Shown: one piece after another, positions 11,300-23,273 of the stretch
How the letters are laid out: each line of letters opens with the position of its first letter
How positions within the stretch are numbered: the stretch's first letter is position 1
Assembly: GCF_025698545.1 (NCBI RefSeq)
Contig: NC_068577.1
Location: forward strand, 4,311,501 to 4,375,500
Direction of reading: 5' to 3'
Source: Gossypium raimondii
Taxonomy: Eukaryota > Streptophyta > Magnoliopsida > Malvales > Malvaceae
DNA length: 64,000 nucleotides
Translations under genes and position numbers: made by a program
Notes under the pieces: model-generated
Databases searched by the model: none
The model's input: the letters and a program-made list of their open reading frames with translations, nothing else
Told to the model about the DNA's origin: nothing

Positions 11300-12640
11300 A
11301 TGTGCTCCAATAAGGAACCATCGGGTTGGTTGATTGCAGCAAACTCTATCTATCGGCTAAGTGAATCAGCCACAGTGTTGGCACTCCCCGACTTATATTC
11401 CATCGTGAAATCAAACTCAACTAGGAAAACTTGCTAACGAGTCTATTTGGGAGACAACTTTTTCTGGGTTAGAAAATAAATATTGGCAAAATTATCGGTA
11501 AGAACCACGAACTTGGAACCTAGTAAATAATGCCTCCATATATACAAGTAATACACCATAGCTGTCATATCATTTTCTTGGATCGTGTACCTCCGTTCAC
11601 TCTTATTAATCTTTAGACCCTAAAACTTAATTGGATGCCCATCTTGCATCAGTACTCCCCCAATGGCATAATTCGATACATCCGTGAGTACCTCACAAGG
11701 CTTCAAATGATCCGAAAAAGTAAGTACAGGCTCCCTCATCATCACTTGCTTCAATTGATTAAAGGCCCTCTCATATTGTGGATTCCAATCTCATACCTTG
11801 CCCTTTTCCAACATGTTCGTCAAGGGTGTGGTAATTTTAGAGTAGCCTTCAATGAAGCGTCAATAGTAATTTGCTAACCCAAGAAAAGATCTCAATTCCG
11901 TCACCTTGGTTGGAGGCTCCCACTCAACAATATCCCAAATCTTACTCTCATTCATCTGGATTTTGCCACCTCCTACAATGTGGCCTAGAAATGGCACCTC
12001 TCGTTAGGCAAATGAGTATTTCTCCTAATTAACAAACAATTCATTTTCCATCAAAGTTTGGAACACTTCCCTCAAATGTTTCACATGCTCCTCGAGCAAC
12101 TTATTGTACATCACAATATCATCAAGGTAAAAAACCACAGAACAATCAAAGAAAGATTGAAGTACCTTATTCATCAGGGTGCAGAATGTAGCTGGGGAAT
12201 TCGTGAGTCCGAAGGGCATCACCGGGAACTCATACGAACCATACCACATCACAGAAGCTATCTTTAGCTCGTTCCCCTCGACTATCTGAACTTGATGGTA
12301 CCTCGATCTCAAGCCCAACTTGGTAAACCATCTCGCACTACCAAACTGATCAAACAAATTCGCAATAAGGGGAATAGGGTACCTATTTTTCATAGTGATC
12401 TTGTTTAGAGCTCAATAATTGATACACATCCTCAACGACCCATCATGTTTATTTTAAAACAATATCGGTGCACCATACAGAAATTTAGATGGCCTAATGA
12501 ATCTTGCATCTAAAAGCTCATTCAATTATTTCCACATCTCTTCTAATTCTGGCAAAGGCATACAATATGGGGCCTTTGTTGGAGGTACCATGTTAGATAC
12601 TAATTCGATCTTGTGGTTCACCTCCCCCTTGGGTGGAAAA
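11300..12640 (-). pseudogene. Chromovirus reverse transcriptase and RNase H remnant
   Basis: At 12393-12025 the minus strand encodes KNRYPIPLI, then FTKLGLRSRYHQV (FxKLDLRSGYHQI in active copies), MPFGLTNSPATF and the catalytic YLDDI. The Asp of KLDLRSGYHQ has become Gly, so one catalytic Asp is lost. RNase H wording follows below 11950 but is broken by stops. Between 12400 and 12640 the N-terminal part of the polymerase is recognisable only in pieces. Confidence 0.75.
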
Positions 12641-12956
12641 ATCTTGGGTAACTTGGGGGGCATTACATCTAAAAAAACTGTAATAATTGGCCCACTTCCT
12701 TTGGGATCTCACCAACGGACTTAACGGTTTCCTTGATCTTCGAGATGGCTAAATAAGAGACTTCATCTCTACGTACTCCTTTAGCAAATTGGATTGCCGA
12801 TAATGTTTTTCCTTCCATGTTTCCTCACTTTTCATTCTTACTATACATTATGGTTCGAATCTGAAATCACTATGTAATTACCAAAAGGAACAATAGACGC
12901 ATTAACCTGGTCAATAAAACTTAATCTAACCACAAAATTATAGTCATCAAGTGGTA

Positions 12957-13271
12957 TTACCTTAATGGATGTGTTACCGGTCCAATCGCCAAGTTGGAGA
13001 TCACTCCTTTTGTAACCCCATTGATTGGAACATTTTCTAAGTTCACCTTTTTTATTCGACCCGACTCATTTTGGATCTTGAGATCAAGTTTACGAGTAGC
13101 TTCTTTAGATATGAACAAATCAGATGCACTTGTGTCGACAAGCGTACTCAATTCTCTGCCAGCCACTATGATATCTACAAATATCAGTCCAAGACTACTT
13201 TTGTCTTTGACACCCCTTAGTATCGAACCAAAATTATTGTTTACCTCATCTGCCTCCTCTATTTCTTCCAT
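12957..13271 (-). pseudogene. Chromovirus aspartic protease remnant
   Basis: A retropepsin-like segment reading LGLIFVDIIVAGRELSTLVDTSASDLFIS. The catalytic motif, normally DTGAS, is DTSAS here, which should impair activity. The segment is open but flanked by stops. It lies between gag and reverse transcriptase, as expected in this superfamily. Confidence 0.65.
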
Positions 13272-13279
13272 AACAAACA

Positions 13280-14006
13280 GTGCGGCTTTTTTCGTAAGTC
13301 CTTAATCATATATGGACCATCACAATGGAAAAAACTTATAGGCCCATTCATCTTTTTTCCCTAAGGCTTCTTACTATGACAATTCTTAGCAGGATTTTCT
13401 TTGTCTCTCTCACCATTGCCCTTTGGTTTGAATTTGGGCTTGGAAGACTTAGGCTTGTCTTTCTTCCCACCAAATTCGATAAACGATTCTACTACAAACA
13501 TGGTATTAGTAAGCTCTTGAACTCCTTGGCGTTGCAACTCTTACTTCGCCCATGGTTTCAACCCATCCATGAAGGACAAGAATACCTCTTTCTCAGACAT
13601 ATCTGAGATTTGAAGCATGAGTTTGCTAAACTCCTACACATACTCCCTCACAGTGCCTTATTGCGTAAGCCGATGCAACTTTGCCCGAGCTTCATCCTCG
13701 GCATACTTTGGAGTTCACCTTGTAGATTGTGAGTTTACTTTTGAGTTCCGCAATCTCTTCTTTCAAGGCAGTCATCATAGCTCCAATAGCATCATCCCTA
13801 CCAGTCAGCTTTTGAATAAAGTCCAACACATAATCTCTAAGTTGCTCCTTCATAGACTACAACCCATTAGCGACCCTATCATCGACATCATCAATCCTTT
13901 CATTGACATCCCCCACAGATTCTTTGAGAGTGACGACTCGATTTTCCAAAACTGACAGTATGTCCTTCGAACGACTAACTTTCCTAGCGCTCCCACGGGT
14001 CTCCAT
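13280..14006 (-). pseudogene. Chromovirus gag remnant
   Basis: The frame begins with METRGSARK at 14006, continues through a coiled-coil-like stretch (VLENRVVTLKESVGDVNERI) and meets TAG near 13860; similar text then resumes in other frames (MKEQLRDYV, IGAMMTALKEEIAELK). The start lies about 40 bases from the 5' LTR. A weak match to the methionine-tRNA primer site (GATATCAAAAG) sits between them. Confidence 0.6.
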
Positions 14007-14043
14007 TGGCTTAACATTCTCAACAACTTCTTTTGATATCTTT

Positions 14044-14585
14044 CAACGGCCTTAGCAGTTTCTTCTCTCCAAAAATGTCTAAGTCAGCCTGACTCGCAGT
14101 AATTAAGGATTCAACAAAATTCCTCTAAGGCACCCACGAAGAAAAATGGACAAATGAAATAAGAACGAACTCGAAAAATGAACAAAAGCCACAGAAAAGC
14201 AAGAACACTTGAGAGAAAGTTTAAGTGAATGCTCTCAAAATTATATTAATAACTGAATGAAATACAATGAGGGGAAGAGACCTCTATTTATAGTTGAGCC
14301 TCCCCAAAATCAACGGTACAGATCAAAGTACATCAATGGCTAAGATTAAAAGCTATCTAGATATCAAATCTCTAAGATTATAGAATCGTATCTTCTAAAG
14401 ATTACATTTAACGCCCAGGATCACATATATTTAAAGATCACATTTCATATTTGCCAAGTTTCAGAGATAGACTTTCAATCTCTCCAAGCAACGAGCCAGT
14501 TCGATTAGGCCAAATGACCTCCTTTAAACACGATGGATCGCACAAGTTCGTCATGGATGCGAGCTCCTATGTGCAACCCATGACA
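14044..14585 (-). repeat. 5' LTR of the chromovirus
   Basis: Direct repeat of 9310-9839, with the same TGTCATGGG minus-strand start at 14585. It is somewhat diverged from its partner. The inner boundary near 14044 was set from where similarity to the other copy stops and is approximate. Confidence 0.75.
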
Positions 14586-14629
14586 CAAGATAATGTTTTT
14601 TTCATCCAGAAAATGACACATTGTAAATT

Positions 14630-16045
14630 TTGATGCTTAATTTTTGTATATATGCTGAAAAAATTTATTTGAGAAATTATGTTTTTTTTTAATTTATCGA
14701 TCTACGTTATTTTTTGGGGAGAGAAAAAAGTATCCTACAGGGCACGTTTTGATTGTGTGACAATGAAAACGTGTCTTGTAGGACGCGTTTTCTCTATTAT
14801 GTCAGTGAAAACGCGTCCTCCAGAGCGGTTTTAGCTACTTCAGCTGTAGGATGAGTTTTACTAAATATTGACAATTCAGTTTTTTTAGTCAAATGGTTAA
14901 ATGTTAATGTTTTTGTCCTTGAGTTTCAAACTCGATTACTCTCCTACTCACATTTGTATTTTTTTTATTTCATGTTATTTTAAGCTTTTTTATTTTTAAT
15001 TAATATTTTTAACACATTATTTTTTATTAGATGGTTAGATAATTGTGGTTTCATCCTTGAGTCCTAAGTTTGGTTCTTTTATAAACATTTTAATATGTAT
15101 TTTTTATTTCATATTGTTTCAACTTTTTTAATTAATGTTTATAATTAATAAATATATTATTTTCAAGTTTTTTTATTTTTAATTCTTTTTAATTAATAAC
15201 TCTTTTATTTATAAAATCAAATAATTATTGCAAATATAATTACTTTTAGCAAATATAATTTTATATGTGTAATATTTATTTTCATTCCTTACAATGAGTG
15301 TAGTAAATTGAGATATTATATATTTTTGTATGTGTATTTGAAATATTTCACATATAAAATATTTGAAATATCATACCCACAATGTAGATTAAAAATAATG
15401 ATATTTGAAATATTTTACATATTTGAAATAATTATTTGATTTTATAATATCAAAATCACCATAGCTCTACAATATAGGTTGAGAAAATAAATTTTGACAT
15501 ATAAATATTATATATAAAGAAAAATATATCTAAAATTAATTAATTTTTTAAAAATAATTACATATTTATTATTTAATTTTATAAATAAAGAGAGATGAAT
15601 TAAAGTTTAAAAGAAACTTGATAAATAATATATTTATTAATTATAAACATTAATTAAAAAACTTGAAAGAACATGAAATAAAAATATTAAAATGCTTATA
15701 AGAGAAATCGAACTTAGCACTCAATAATAAAATTTTAATTATCTAACTATCTAACCAAAAGAGCTAACGATCAAAATATTAATTAAAAATAATAAAAGCT
15801 TCAAACAACATGATGTAAAAAATACAAATGTGAGAAAGGAGATGAATTGAACTTGATACTCTAAGACAAAAGCACTAACATTTAACCATCTGACCAAAAG
15901 AGCAACATTACCAATATTTAGTACAAACGCAACCTATAGGTCATATTTTCCTTTCTCTCTCCAAAAACAACACAAATCGGTAAATTTTAAAAATTTCAAC
16001 ATACTTTCTAAAAAAATTCAGCATATACATATAAATCATCCAAAT
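14630..16045. repeat. 1.4-kb foldback element with palindromic subrepeats in one arm
   Basis: The left arm (about 14646-15220) and right arm (about 15590-16028) are reverse complements. Anchors include GGTTAAATGTTA near 14894 against its complement near 15879, CACATTTGTATTTTTT near 14949 against 15822, and TTAATGTTTATAATTAATAA near 15134 against 15635. The left arm alone holds about 110 extra bases (14735-14845) made of short units around AAAACGCGTCCT and AGGACGCGTTTT, which are complements of each other. It resembles a long-TIR, non-autonomous DNA transposon. No ORF is present. Confidence 0.8.
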
Positions 16046-16380
16046 TTCGACCTAAAATTTAAAACTTGATTTAATTAAATCAAATTTAAATCTAAATTAA
16101 TAATTTAAATTTATTCAAAAAATTCTATATTAATTTGAACCCAAAAATTAACTTAAACTTGAAATGATGATCACCCTAAAATATTTAATTTTATGATGGT
16201 TCCGAATACAAAAATTATATATTAAACTAAGTGACTTAAAATCATGATATTATAAATTTGAGCTCAAATTAAAATGGGCAAATATCATAAATAGTCCCCA
16301 TATCTTATCAAACTTTCATAATAACTAATTTTAGTTAGTTTCAATTGTTTTCTTCTCACTATCAATACAATATTAATAGG

Positions 16381-16535
16381 TTTCAAGTCAAGAATTTGAT
16401 TAAAACTACATGTAAATATGTTATTAGCATTGTTATCAATGTAAGAGAATATGAGTTTAAGCGTGTTGAAGCGCATTTTTCCTCCTATTTAGGGATTAGA
16501 GGAGTTATGAGTAGTTTCAGGTATTGAATAAAAAA
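16381..16535 (+). mobile_element. SINE-like repeat, copy A
   Basis: Shares with 18395-18515 and 50692-50828 a core near 16448: GAGTTTAAG, GTGTTGAAGCGCAT, CTCCTATTTA, then AGTAGTTTCAGGTATT and an A-rich tail. The GAGTTTAAG portion sits where a tRNA-derived B box (GTTCRANNC) would be. This copy abuts the next foldback element. Confidence 0.5.
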
Positions 16536-17800
16536 ATAACATTAACGTTATAACCCTACTACGCTGGGATTTTTAAAACTTTTATTTGATTATATTAAAA
16601 TCTTAAATCTAAAATAATTTTTATTAAATTATAATTATTTTACCTTTTTGCTATAAAAAATTAAATGTATTATAATTATTTAAGATTGTATATAGATTTT
16701 AAATGAACGAGTGAATTAATGTTTAGATCAATCATTTTGAATACATCATTTAAAATAAAAAAGACAGGATATAAATACTCAATATTCTCCATCAACTTAC
16801 AAATTAACCTAAAACTAAATATTTAAATATAATAAATGTTGATGCTGAGATTAGACAATGTAGGAGCTATGGTAGTGATCAAACGGTTCATCTAGCTTAA
16901 GGTTAACCAGGGAGTCGCTATGGATAATGGATCACCTGATGATATTAAATTGGAACGGAAAAAAGGTCAGAAGAGAAGAACCAAAGTGAGTAAAAGAGAG
17001 AGTCCTCTTTATAGATCCAGTTTAAATATATTATTTTAAAATAAATTTAATTAATTAATAAAATAAAATGTTGATGTATGTATATTCTTGATTTTATAAC
17101 TGATTTAATGAAGCTTAATTATTAGTATTATTTTATTTGAATTTATATGGTTTAATTAATAGAACATATGTAGTGTTAATTGTTAATTTATTTAGACTCT
17201 AAATGTGGTTTATTGGTTTGAATTTCACTTTCCCCATAATAGTTTAGGTATGAATCTCTATTGTAAAAAAGAAAGTTGTTAATTTGTTTAATAGCTATTT
17301 TCCCAAGTTTTAAGATTGATTTGATGGATAGTTAATTTCATGATTTTATTAATAGAATAAATTTAGTGTTAATTGCGAATTCATTTAATTTTATGTTTAA
17401 TTTGTTAAATATAGTCTACTGATTTTTTATTTTTTTTTGAGTTTTAAGATCATTAGGTGATCCACTATCCATAGCGACTCTCCGCTTGGTCTCAAGCTAA
17501 GTGAATCCTCGGTCACCACCCTAACTCCTATATTGTATGATCTCAACATCAACATATATTGTATTTAAATAGTTAGTTTTAAGTTAATTTGTAAGTCAAT
17601 ATAGAATAATGAGCATTTATATCCTCTCAAAAAAATATTTTTAAATAATGTATTTAAAATCTATATCTAATCATAAATAATTACAATACAAAGAATATTA
17701 TAATTTAATAAAATTTATTTTAAAATTAAAATTTTAACATAATCAAATTAAAGTTTTAAAAATCCTAGACATAGTAGGGTTATAATGTTATTGTATTTAA
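16531..17800. repeat. 1.27-kb foldback element
   Basis: The left arm (about 16540-16960) and right arm (about 17445-17795) are reverse complements. Anchors are TTATAACCCTACTA near 16550 against TAGTAGGGTTATAA near 17773, GTTGATGCTGAGAT near 16838 against ATCTCAACATCAAC near 17540, and GGATCACCTGATGAT near 16930 against ATCATTAGGTGATCC near 17450. The loop of about 480 bases is AT-rich with no ORF. Confidence 0.8.
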
Positions 17801-18394
17801 TATCTAAAGCTATTTATAATTTCTCTTAAATTTTAACTTTAAATAGAAAAAAAATATACACTGATAATAATCCGAATCAATCCAAGTACAAACATCGTAA
17901 ATATGCGATAAAAAAATTTGTTAAATTCCACAACTTAAACCTTTAGAACTAAACTTGATTTCGACATGTTATTATTACTAATAATATCGAATTAAAAATA
18001 AATATAAGAAGGTAGAGAATGGAAGGCACGGCAGTCGAGATGGGGTCCGACATTTGGTTCATCGGATGCTGCGTTTTCCGACACCTCGTTGGTCGTTGTT
18101 GGCTTCGTTCCTCTGCATGTCTCCTCCCATTTCGCTTTCTTCCATGTTTCAATATCAGGCTGCCTCCCCCTCTTGTTTTTTCTATTACCATAATCTTCCC
18201 CCCATTTTATTAAAGCACATACGTATATATATGATTTGTTTTCGTAAATATTTATTAACTTTTATTTTTATACAAATAAGATGAACTCGTGTTAAATATT
18301 TGTTTGACAAAGTTTTAACAATCTCTATTGTGGTAAAAACATCTGTCATTCTTTTTAATTTATTAAATTTGAATATGTAATGGATTCGTCAATT
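17801..18394. other. AT-rich spacer, no gene
   Basis: AT-rich DNA with a less AT-rich patch at 18015-18190 that is open in more than one frame on both strands but has no recognisable domain. I do not call a gene. Confidence 0.4.
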
Positions 18395-18515
18395 GAGTCT
18401 TAGTTCGATTGGTATTGACATTGTTGCTAATACAAGAGAATGTGAGTTTGAGTATGTTAAAACACATTATTCTCCTATTGAAGGGTTATAAGTAACTTTA
18501 GGTATTCTATGAAAA
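18395..18515 (+). mobile_element. SINE-like repeat, copy B
   Basis: Begins GAGTCTTAGTTCGATTGG, which resembles a tRNA-type A box (TAGYTCARTTGG), followed about 40 bases later by GAGTTTGAGTATG at the B-box position, then the shared core and an A-rich end. It is the most tRNA-like of the three copies at its 5' end. Confidence 0.5.
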
Positions 18516-18549
18516 AGATCATACGTGATAAGAACTTACAATGAAATTA

Positions 18550-19639
18550 ACATTAAAAAATATATTGAGTCTTGGCTTGTATGAAGTGGTGGTTAAAGTT
18601 TTTGTTAGACACTTGTAGGTTCAAACTATGTGACCCTATCCCCCACCCCCAATATTGTATTAAAAAATGGATGAATCTCAAAATTACGTATGAACTTTGA
18701 TCCAATATGTAAGTCGATACCTGAACTTTGATTTGGGACAATTATACACATGAAAATTCAATTTTGATTCAATTGTAACATTTAAAAGAATAAGTACATT
18801 AATTTATTTTTATATTAGATATATAACTATTTTTATTGCAACATGTATACTATCGACATGTTATATTGATAATTATGTTAATAATTTTGCATAAATTAAA
18901 TTAAATTAATATTTCATGTATAAGTTATATAAAATCAAAATTCATGTATAACATTACACATTGAACCAAAATTCATGTATAGATGAAATCTTTTGAGTAA
19001 TAAATTAAAATCAACAAAATTCGGAATGAAGCATTGGTTGTAGTGGTGAAATTGAGATTTTATACGCTGAGATGATATGGTTTAAATCTCAATATATACA
19101 AATTTTATATCAATTAAGTTTATTAAAATGTAAAAAGACGAAAGTACTATTAAATAATATAACTTATTTCAAATATATAAAAGTAGTTTAGTAATTTTCC
19201 AACCGAGTTGTTGTCGATTAACTTGTGACATTAATTCAATCGATGATTTAATAATAGTATAGATATTAAATTTAGGGTAAATATCAAAACTATACATGAA
19301 TTTTGATTTTGATTTAATAATATATATCTAAAGAAATAAATACATTAATTTATTTTTATATTAGATAAGTATTAGTATTTATGTGTGCAATATGTAGATG
19401 TAAAATGTTGTTATGTTGATTATGGTATTAGTAGTTTATGGAAATTAAATTAAACCAACATTTCATATATAAAAATACATAAAATCAAAATTAATGTGTT
19501 CTTTTAAATTTAACACAAAACAATTTCAAATTATTAAATTTAAAATAATTATCATTTAATCTATTAATCAAATGTGTTCAGTATATGTTTAAGATCGTCG
19601 GATGGATCGAAACGCTAATTTAATAAATATATTTATTTA
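18550..19639. repeat. Diverged direct repeats in AT-rich DNA
   Basis: About 18700-18985 and 19275-19500 are diverged direct repeats. Both contain the run AATAAATACATTAATTTATTTTTATATTAGATA or close to it, then ATTTCATGTATAA-type wording. Tests for a gene were negative. A perfect B-box-like GGTTCAAAC at 18629 and a similar unit near 19030 suggest further tRNA-derived fragments, not provable by eye. Confidence 0.45.
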
Positions 19640-19674
19640 CAGCCTATTTGGTTCAGTGTAATATGTATTCCATT

Positions 19675-20045
19675 ACACCTCGATTACGCGCCTATTACAT
19701 TACCGACCTATTCCGACGTTTGATTCGCTGTAATCGGTATTACGCGCCTATTACATTACCGACCTATTCCCCAAATTCTCTGCTTTTCTATTCCCTTCCC
19801 AAATCGACGATTAGCCCTATTACGTTCATCTTCCCAAATCAGTCTCTGTTTTACCCTCCCTCCCAAATCGACCTCCACCCTCTCCTTTTTCTGTCCTCGT
19901 TGATTTCTCCTCCCATTTCTTTACCGATTCTCTCTCTCGGTCTCTTTTTTCATTTTTTCCTTGTCATTTGTTGTGGTTTTTGATCTCTTTCGGTCTATTT
20001 TTTCATTTTTTCCCTGTCATTTGTTGTGGTTTTTGAAATCCACTG
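19675..20045. repeat. Tandem duplications in the Harbinger left subterminal region
   Basis: Two local duplications. TACGCGCCTATTACATTACC occurs at about 19686 and again near 19741, a unit of about 55 bases. A second unit of about 48 bases, containing TTTGTTGTGGTTTTTGA, occurs near 19966 and 20018. Between them is pyrimidine-rich DNA that resembles a plant 5' UTR. Confidence 0.7.
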
Positions 20046-22146
20046 CTTCATTGGAGACTGATTTTGAGGTATGAATCTTGAACTTTTCATTTCTTTGTCT
20101 GTCTTTGCCTTGGATTGTGGCTGCTTTCATTGTGCTGCTGCTGATTTTGGTACAATATGATACTGTTGTGAATTTCTTATTTTGGTTAGTTTTTAGGTGT
20201 TTGATTTGTGATAGATTGAACTGGGTTTGCCTTTATCATATCAAGTATAAGCATGTACGATAGTTTTGTATTGTAAATAACACTACAAAACACAAAAGAA
20301 GTTGCTTGTTTAACACAGAGTATCCGATGGTTTTAATGTTTTGGTCATAAAAATATTTGCTTGCATAGACATAATTTCTACCAGAAAAAATCAGACCCTA
20401 CTTTGGATTCTTTGAAAATTGAATTATATAATTTCAGTTGAAGACAAGAATTTTTTTGCCTGAATAAAACTCTATTGCTTGTTGTTTTCATTAGTTAAAT
20501 AATAATAAAGAGGAAAACAACAGCGGGACGAGAAATTAGTGCATTCCATTGCTTGAAATTGAGTTAGAATTGTCTTTTAAAGGCTGGGACTGATCTAATT
20601 TGCTTTCCGTCACCTGATCAAAAGAGAAAAATTCTCTGAGGGACAAGGTTTTAGTAACATAAAAGGAGAAAGAATGTTAAAAGTCCTGGCATGCATAGTC
20701 ATATATCATTTAAGTTTCATCTTAGGCCCTAAAGAATGTTAGGTCCTCTGACATGCTAAATTATTTCCATTTGATCAACTAGCATAGATGAATATGCAAA
20801 GAAGCTTTGTTCTTTTATGCTAAATTATTTCCATTTGTCACCATGTGCATGGTTTATGCTAATATCTTTTATCTTTTAAGTATAGTTTAAATCTAGGGCC
20901 TTAACGTAAGGTAAAGTGCCCTATTATTTGAGTAGTTTTGTTGTTGCTTCTGTTGTCATTTAAAAATATGATTTCCAAAGGCAAGTATTAATATGACCAT
21001 GGTCCTCTCCTGCTCTTGAATTGAAGAAATAAAAGAAAAAGGAAAGTTTCTTGTGTGATTGTTAAGCATCCAACCTAAAACCAATTGCCAATAGGTGAGG
21101 GGCTCAACTTGGATATAAGGTCACAAGAAACACGAGATTTATTAGATGTGATATAATACCAAATAACACTCCCCTTTATGTGTTTCTCAACAAGGGCCTA
21201 TACGTGGACAACCTCACAAGGGGTGGTTGACCCCACATGGGGTTAGGCAGGAAGAATAGATCACGCCTTGGGTCTAATACCATGTTAAATAAGGTGATGA
21301 TAGTCCTAAAAGCTTAAGCATATAGGAAATGGTCCAACCATTATATTTAAGTTTCAACAATGATGAACATAATTCTTAAAAAAATGAAGCAAATATAGTT
21401 TTTATTGATGTGATTACTGAATAGCAAGTCTTATTATTGTCATTGCTCTCTCTTCTTCATCCCTGAATAGAAAAGGATTGGACCTGCTAGTGATGAAAAT
21501 TGTTCTTCTAAACATGAAACTAATCATTATGGCATCCAGTTGGTTATTTTTCCTTTGGCATTCCTCTAGACATAGGTGAAGAAATCATGGAGTGGGATGC
21601 ATTATGTTAAACAATTTAATTATAATTTGACATATGTTTTGAAGTCTGACTTATGAGGACAGAGCAGAGCAGATTCTTAGAGTAACCTTTGGGTATATGC
21701 TCATGAGGATTTGTGTTGAAATATTGCATTCTGTAAGTTTTTTTGTTTTGTTTCTCCCATAGAGCTCTCTAATTGAATGATAGCTTGGCTTTCGCTGCAA
21801 AATGAATCAAGCTATGGATAGGCACGTTTAATATTAAAGAGGTTTGCACAAAAAGCAAATCCTATCAAGTCTATTTCATTTACTGTTAAACTAATTAAAT
21901 ACTATATCAAAGGGATCTTAAATTTCATCAATCTCCAGCCTTAGCGCATGAGAGTTTTGTTACTTTAAGTCAATGACAAGGTGTCCCTATATAGACACAT
22001 GAACTAATCTAGGGCATCAAAAGAAGAAAAAAAAATGTAATTGACCATAAAACCTGTTTAGATCTCCTTCGATGTCTCATCTTTTTCAAATGCAGCTGAA
22101 ATTTCTTGTCAATATTTACATCATCTTCCTCTTTTCTATTCTGCAG

Positions 22147-22224
22147 ATAGAGCCAATCCCAAGTGGAAATCTGCCTCCTGGTTTTGATCCTGTTGAAGGT
22201 TGCAAGCTTATCAAAAAGGAAAAG
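22147..22224 (+). other. Candidate captured exon inside the Harbinger element
   Basis: A 78-base, 26-codon open segment flanked by a pyrimidine-rich CTGCAG acceptor and a GTATTA donor. It encodes IEPIPSGNLPPGFDP followed by a basic tail. The IPSGNLPPGFDP string recalls a segment of plant oligouridylate-binding (UBP1-type) RNA-binding proteins, but the rest does not match, so I do not name it. No partner exons were found. It may be a host gene fragment carried by the transposon. Confidence 0.3.
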
Positions 22225-23273
22225 GTATTATTTTCAAGATTTTCCCTTCTCTTTTTTTCCTTTATGAAGCTGAGTGTGCACTACAATTTTAAAGCACAAG
22301 TTTGAATGAATTGCTTCTTGTTGTTAGTGAGTAGAAGATGAAACTAGAAATTGTTGCATTTGTTTTGATATTGTTCTTGATTTGTTCTGGTTCCTGCTTG
22401 TTTTGGGGGTTATTAATTGCAAGTATAGTAGGATATAGTTCATTATGATTTAGATTTTGAAATCAAATGTCAAAAACGAGTTACTTGAGGTATTATTTAT
22501 ATTCAATTAAGGGTTAATTATGTTGTTTTCTATTAAAGACTCAAATAATTATTGAATTATTTTACAAGGATTTTATATATTAATAAGCTCTCTATTTTTA
22601 AATTATGTAAAACAATCAAATTTCAATTTCGATGCTTATATAATGTTCAAATTTAAGATTAAATCTTTATATTTTAATTTTAATATAATTTGGTACACCA
22701 ATATTAGCCTAGATACTTTAACCAATTAAAATGCTAACGTTAATTTTAAACTTGATAATAATATTAAATTTTTTTTGCTTAATTCAATTCATTATAATAT
22801 TATTTTTATATAATTATGAAGTGATTTTTTTTAATTTCAAAATATCACATTAACTAATTTTAACTATAATTGCAAATACAATACTACATTTTAATAATTA
22901 ATTATAATTAACTATAATTAACTAATTTTAACTATCGAAAAAAGTGTAATTATTGTTTCTTTCGAATCATAATTGCAAATACAATACTACATTTTAATAA
23001 TTATTTGTAGGTGTAAATGAGATTAAATTTACAAAAACGGTTATATATATTTATACGAAATGAAATTTAAATTTAAAATGTTATAAAAGTTTTAAAACTT
23101 CAATTTCATTATTAAACCAAATCCTCATTCTTTATTTTATTTGTTTTATTTTATATATTGAGCTTTTGATTCATGATATTGAACTTAATTATAATTTTAT
23201 AAAGTGTTCACCTTTTGATTCATGACATTAAAAATAGTAATTAATATAATTTGTTTTTTTTCTTAAGATAGTT

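Larger units (their letters stand above)
9310..14585 (-). mobile_element. Ty3/gypsy chromovirus LTR retrotransposon, decayed
   Basis: A complete-order but non-functional LTR retrotransposon transcribed from right to left. Two direct repeats of about 530-540 bases bracket gag, protease, reverse transcriptase, integrase and a chromodomain, in the Ty3/gypsy order. The chromodomain at the far end of pol places it among plant chromoviruses. Both LTRs begin, on the minus strand, with TGTCATGGG. Stops and frameshifts interrupt every coding part. The LTRs differ at many positions by eye, which implies an old insertion. I found no convincing 5-bp target duplication, partly because the inner LTR ends are blurred. 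Confidence 0.85.

Noticed and set aside
18019..18284. Overlapping ORFs on both strands
   Set aside because: No recognisable domain and no splice partner; frames are open on both strands at once, as expected by chance.
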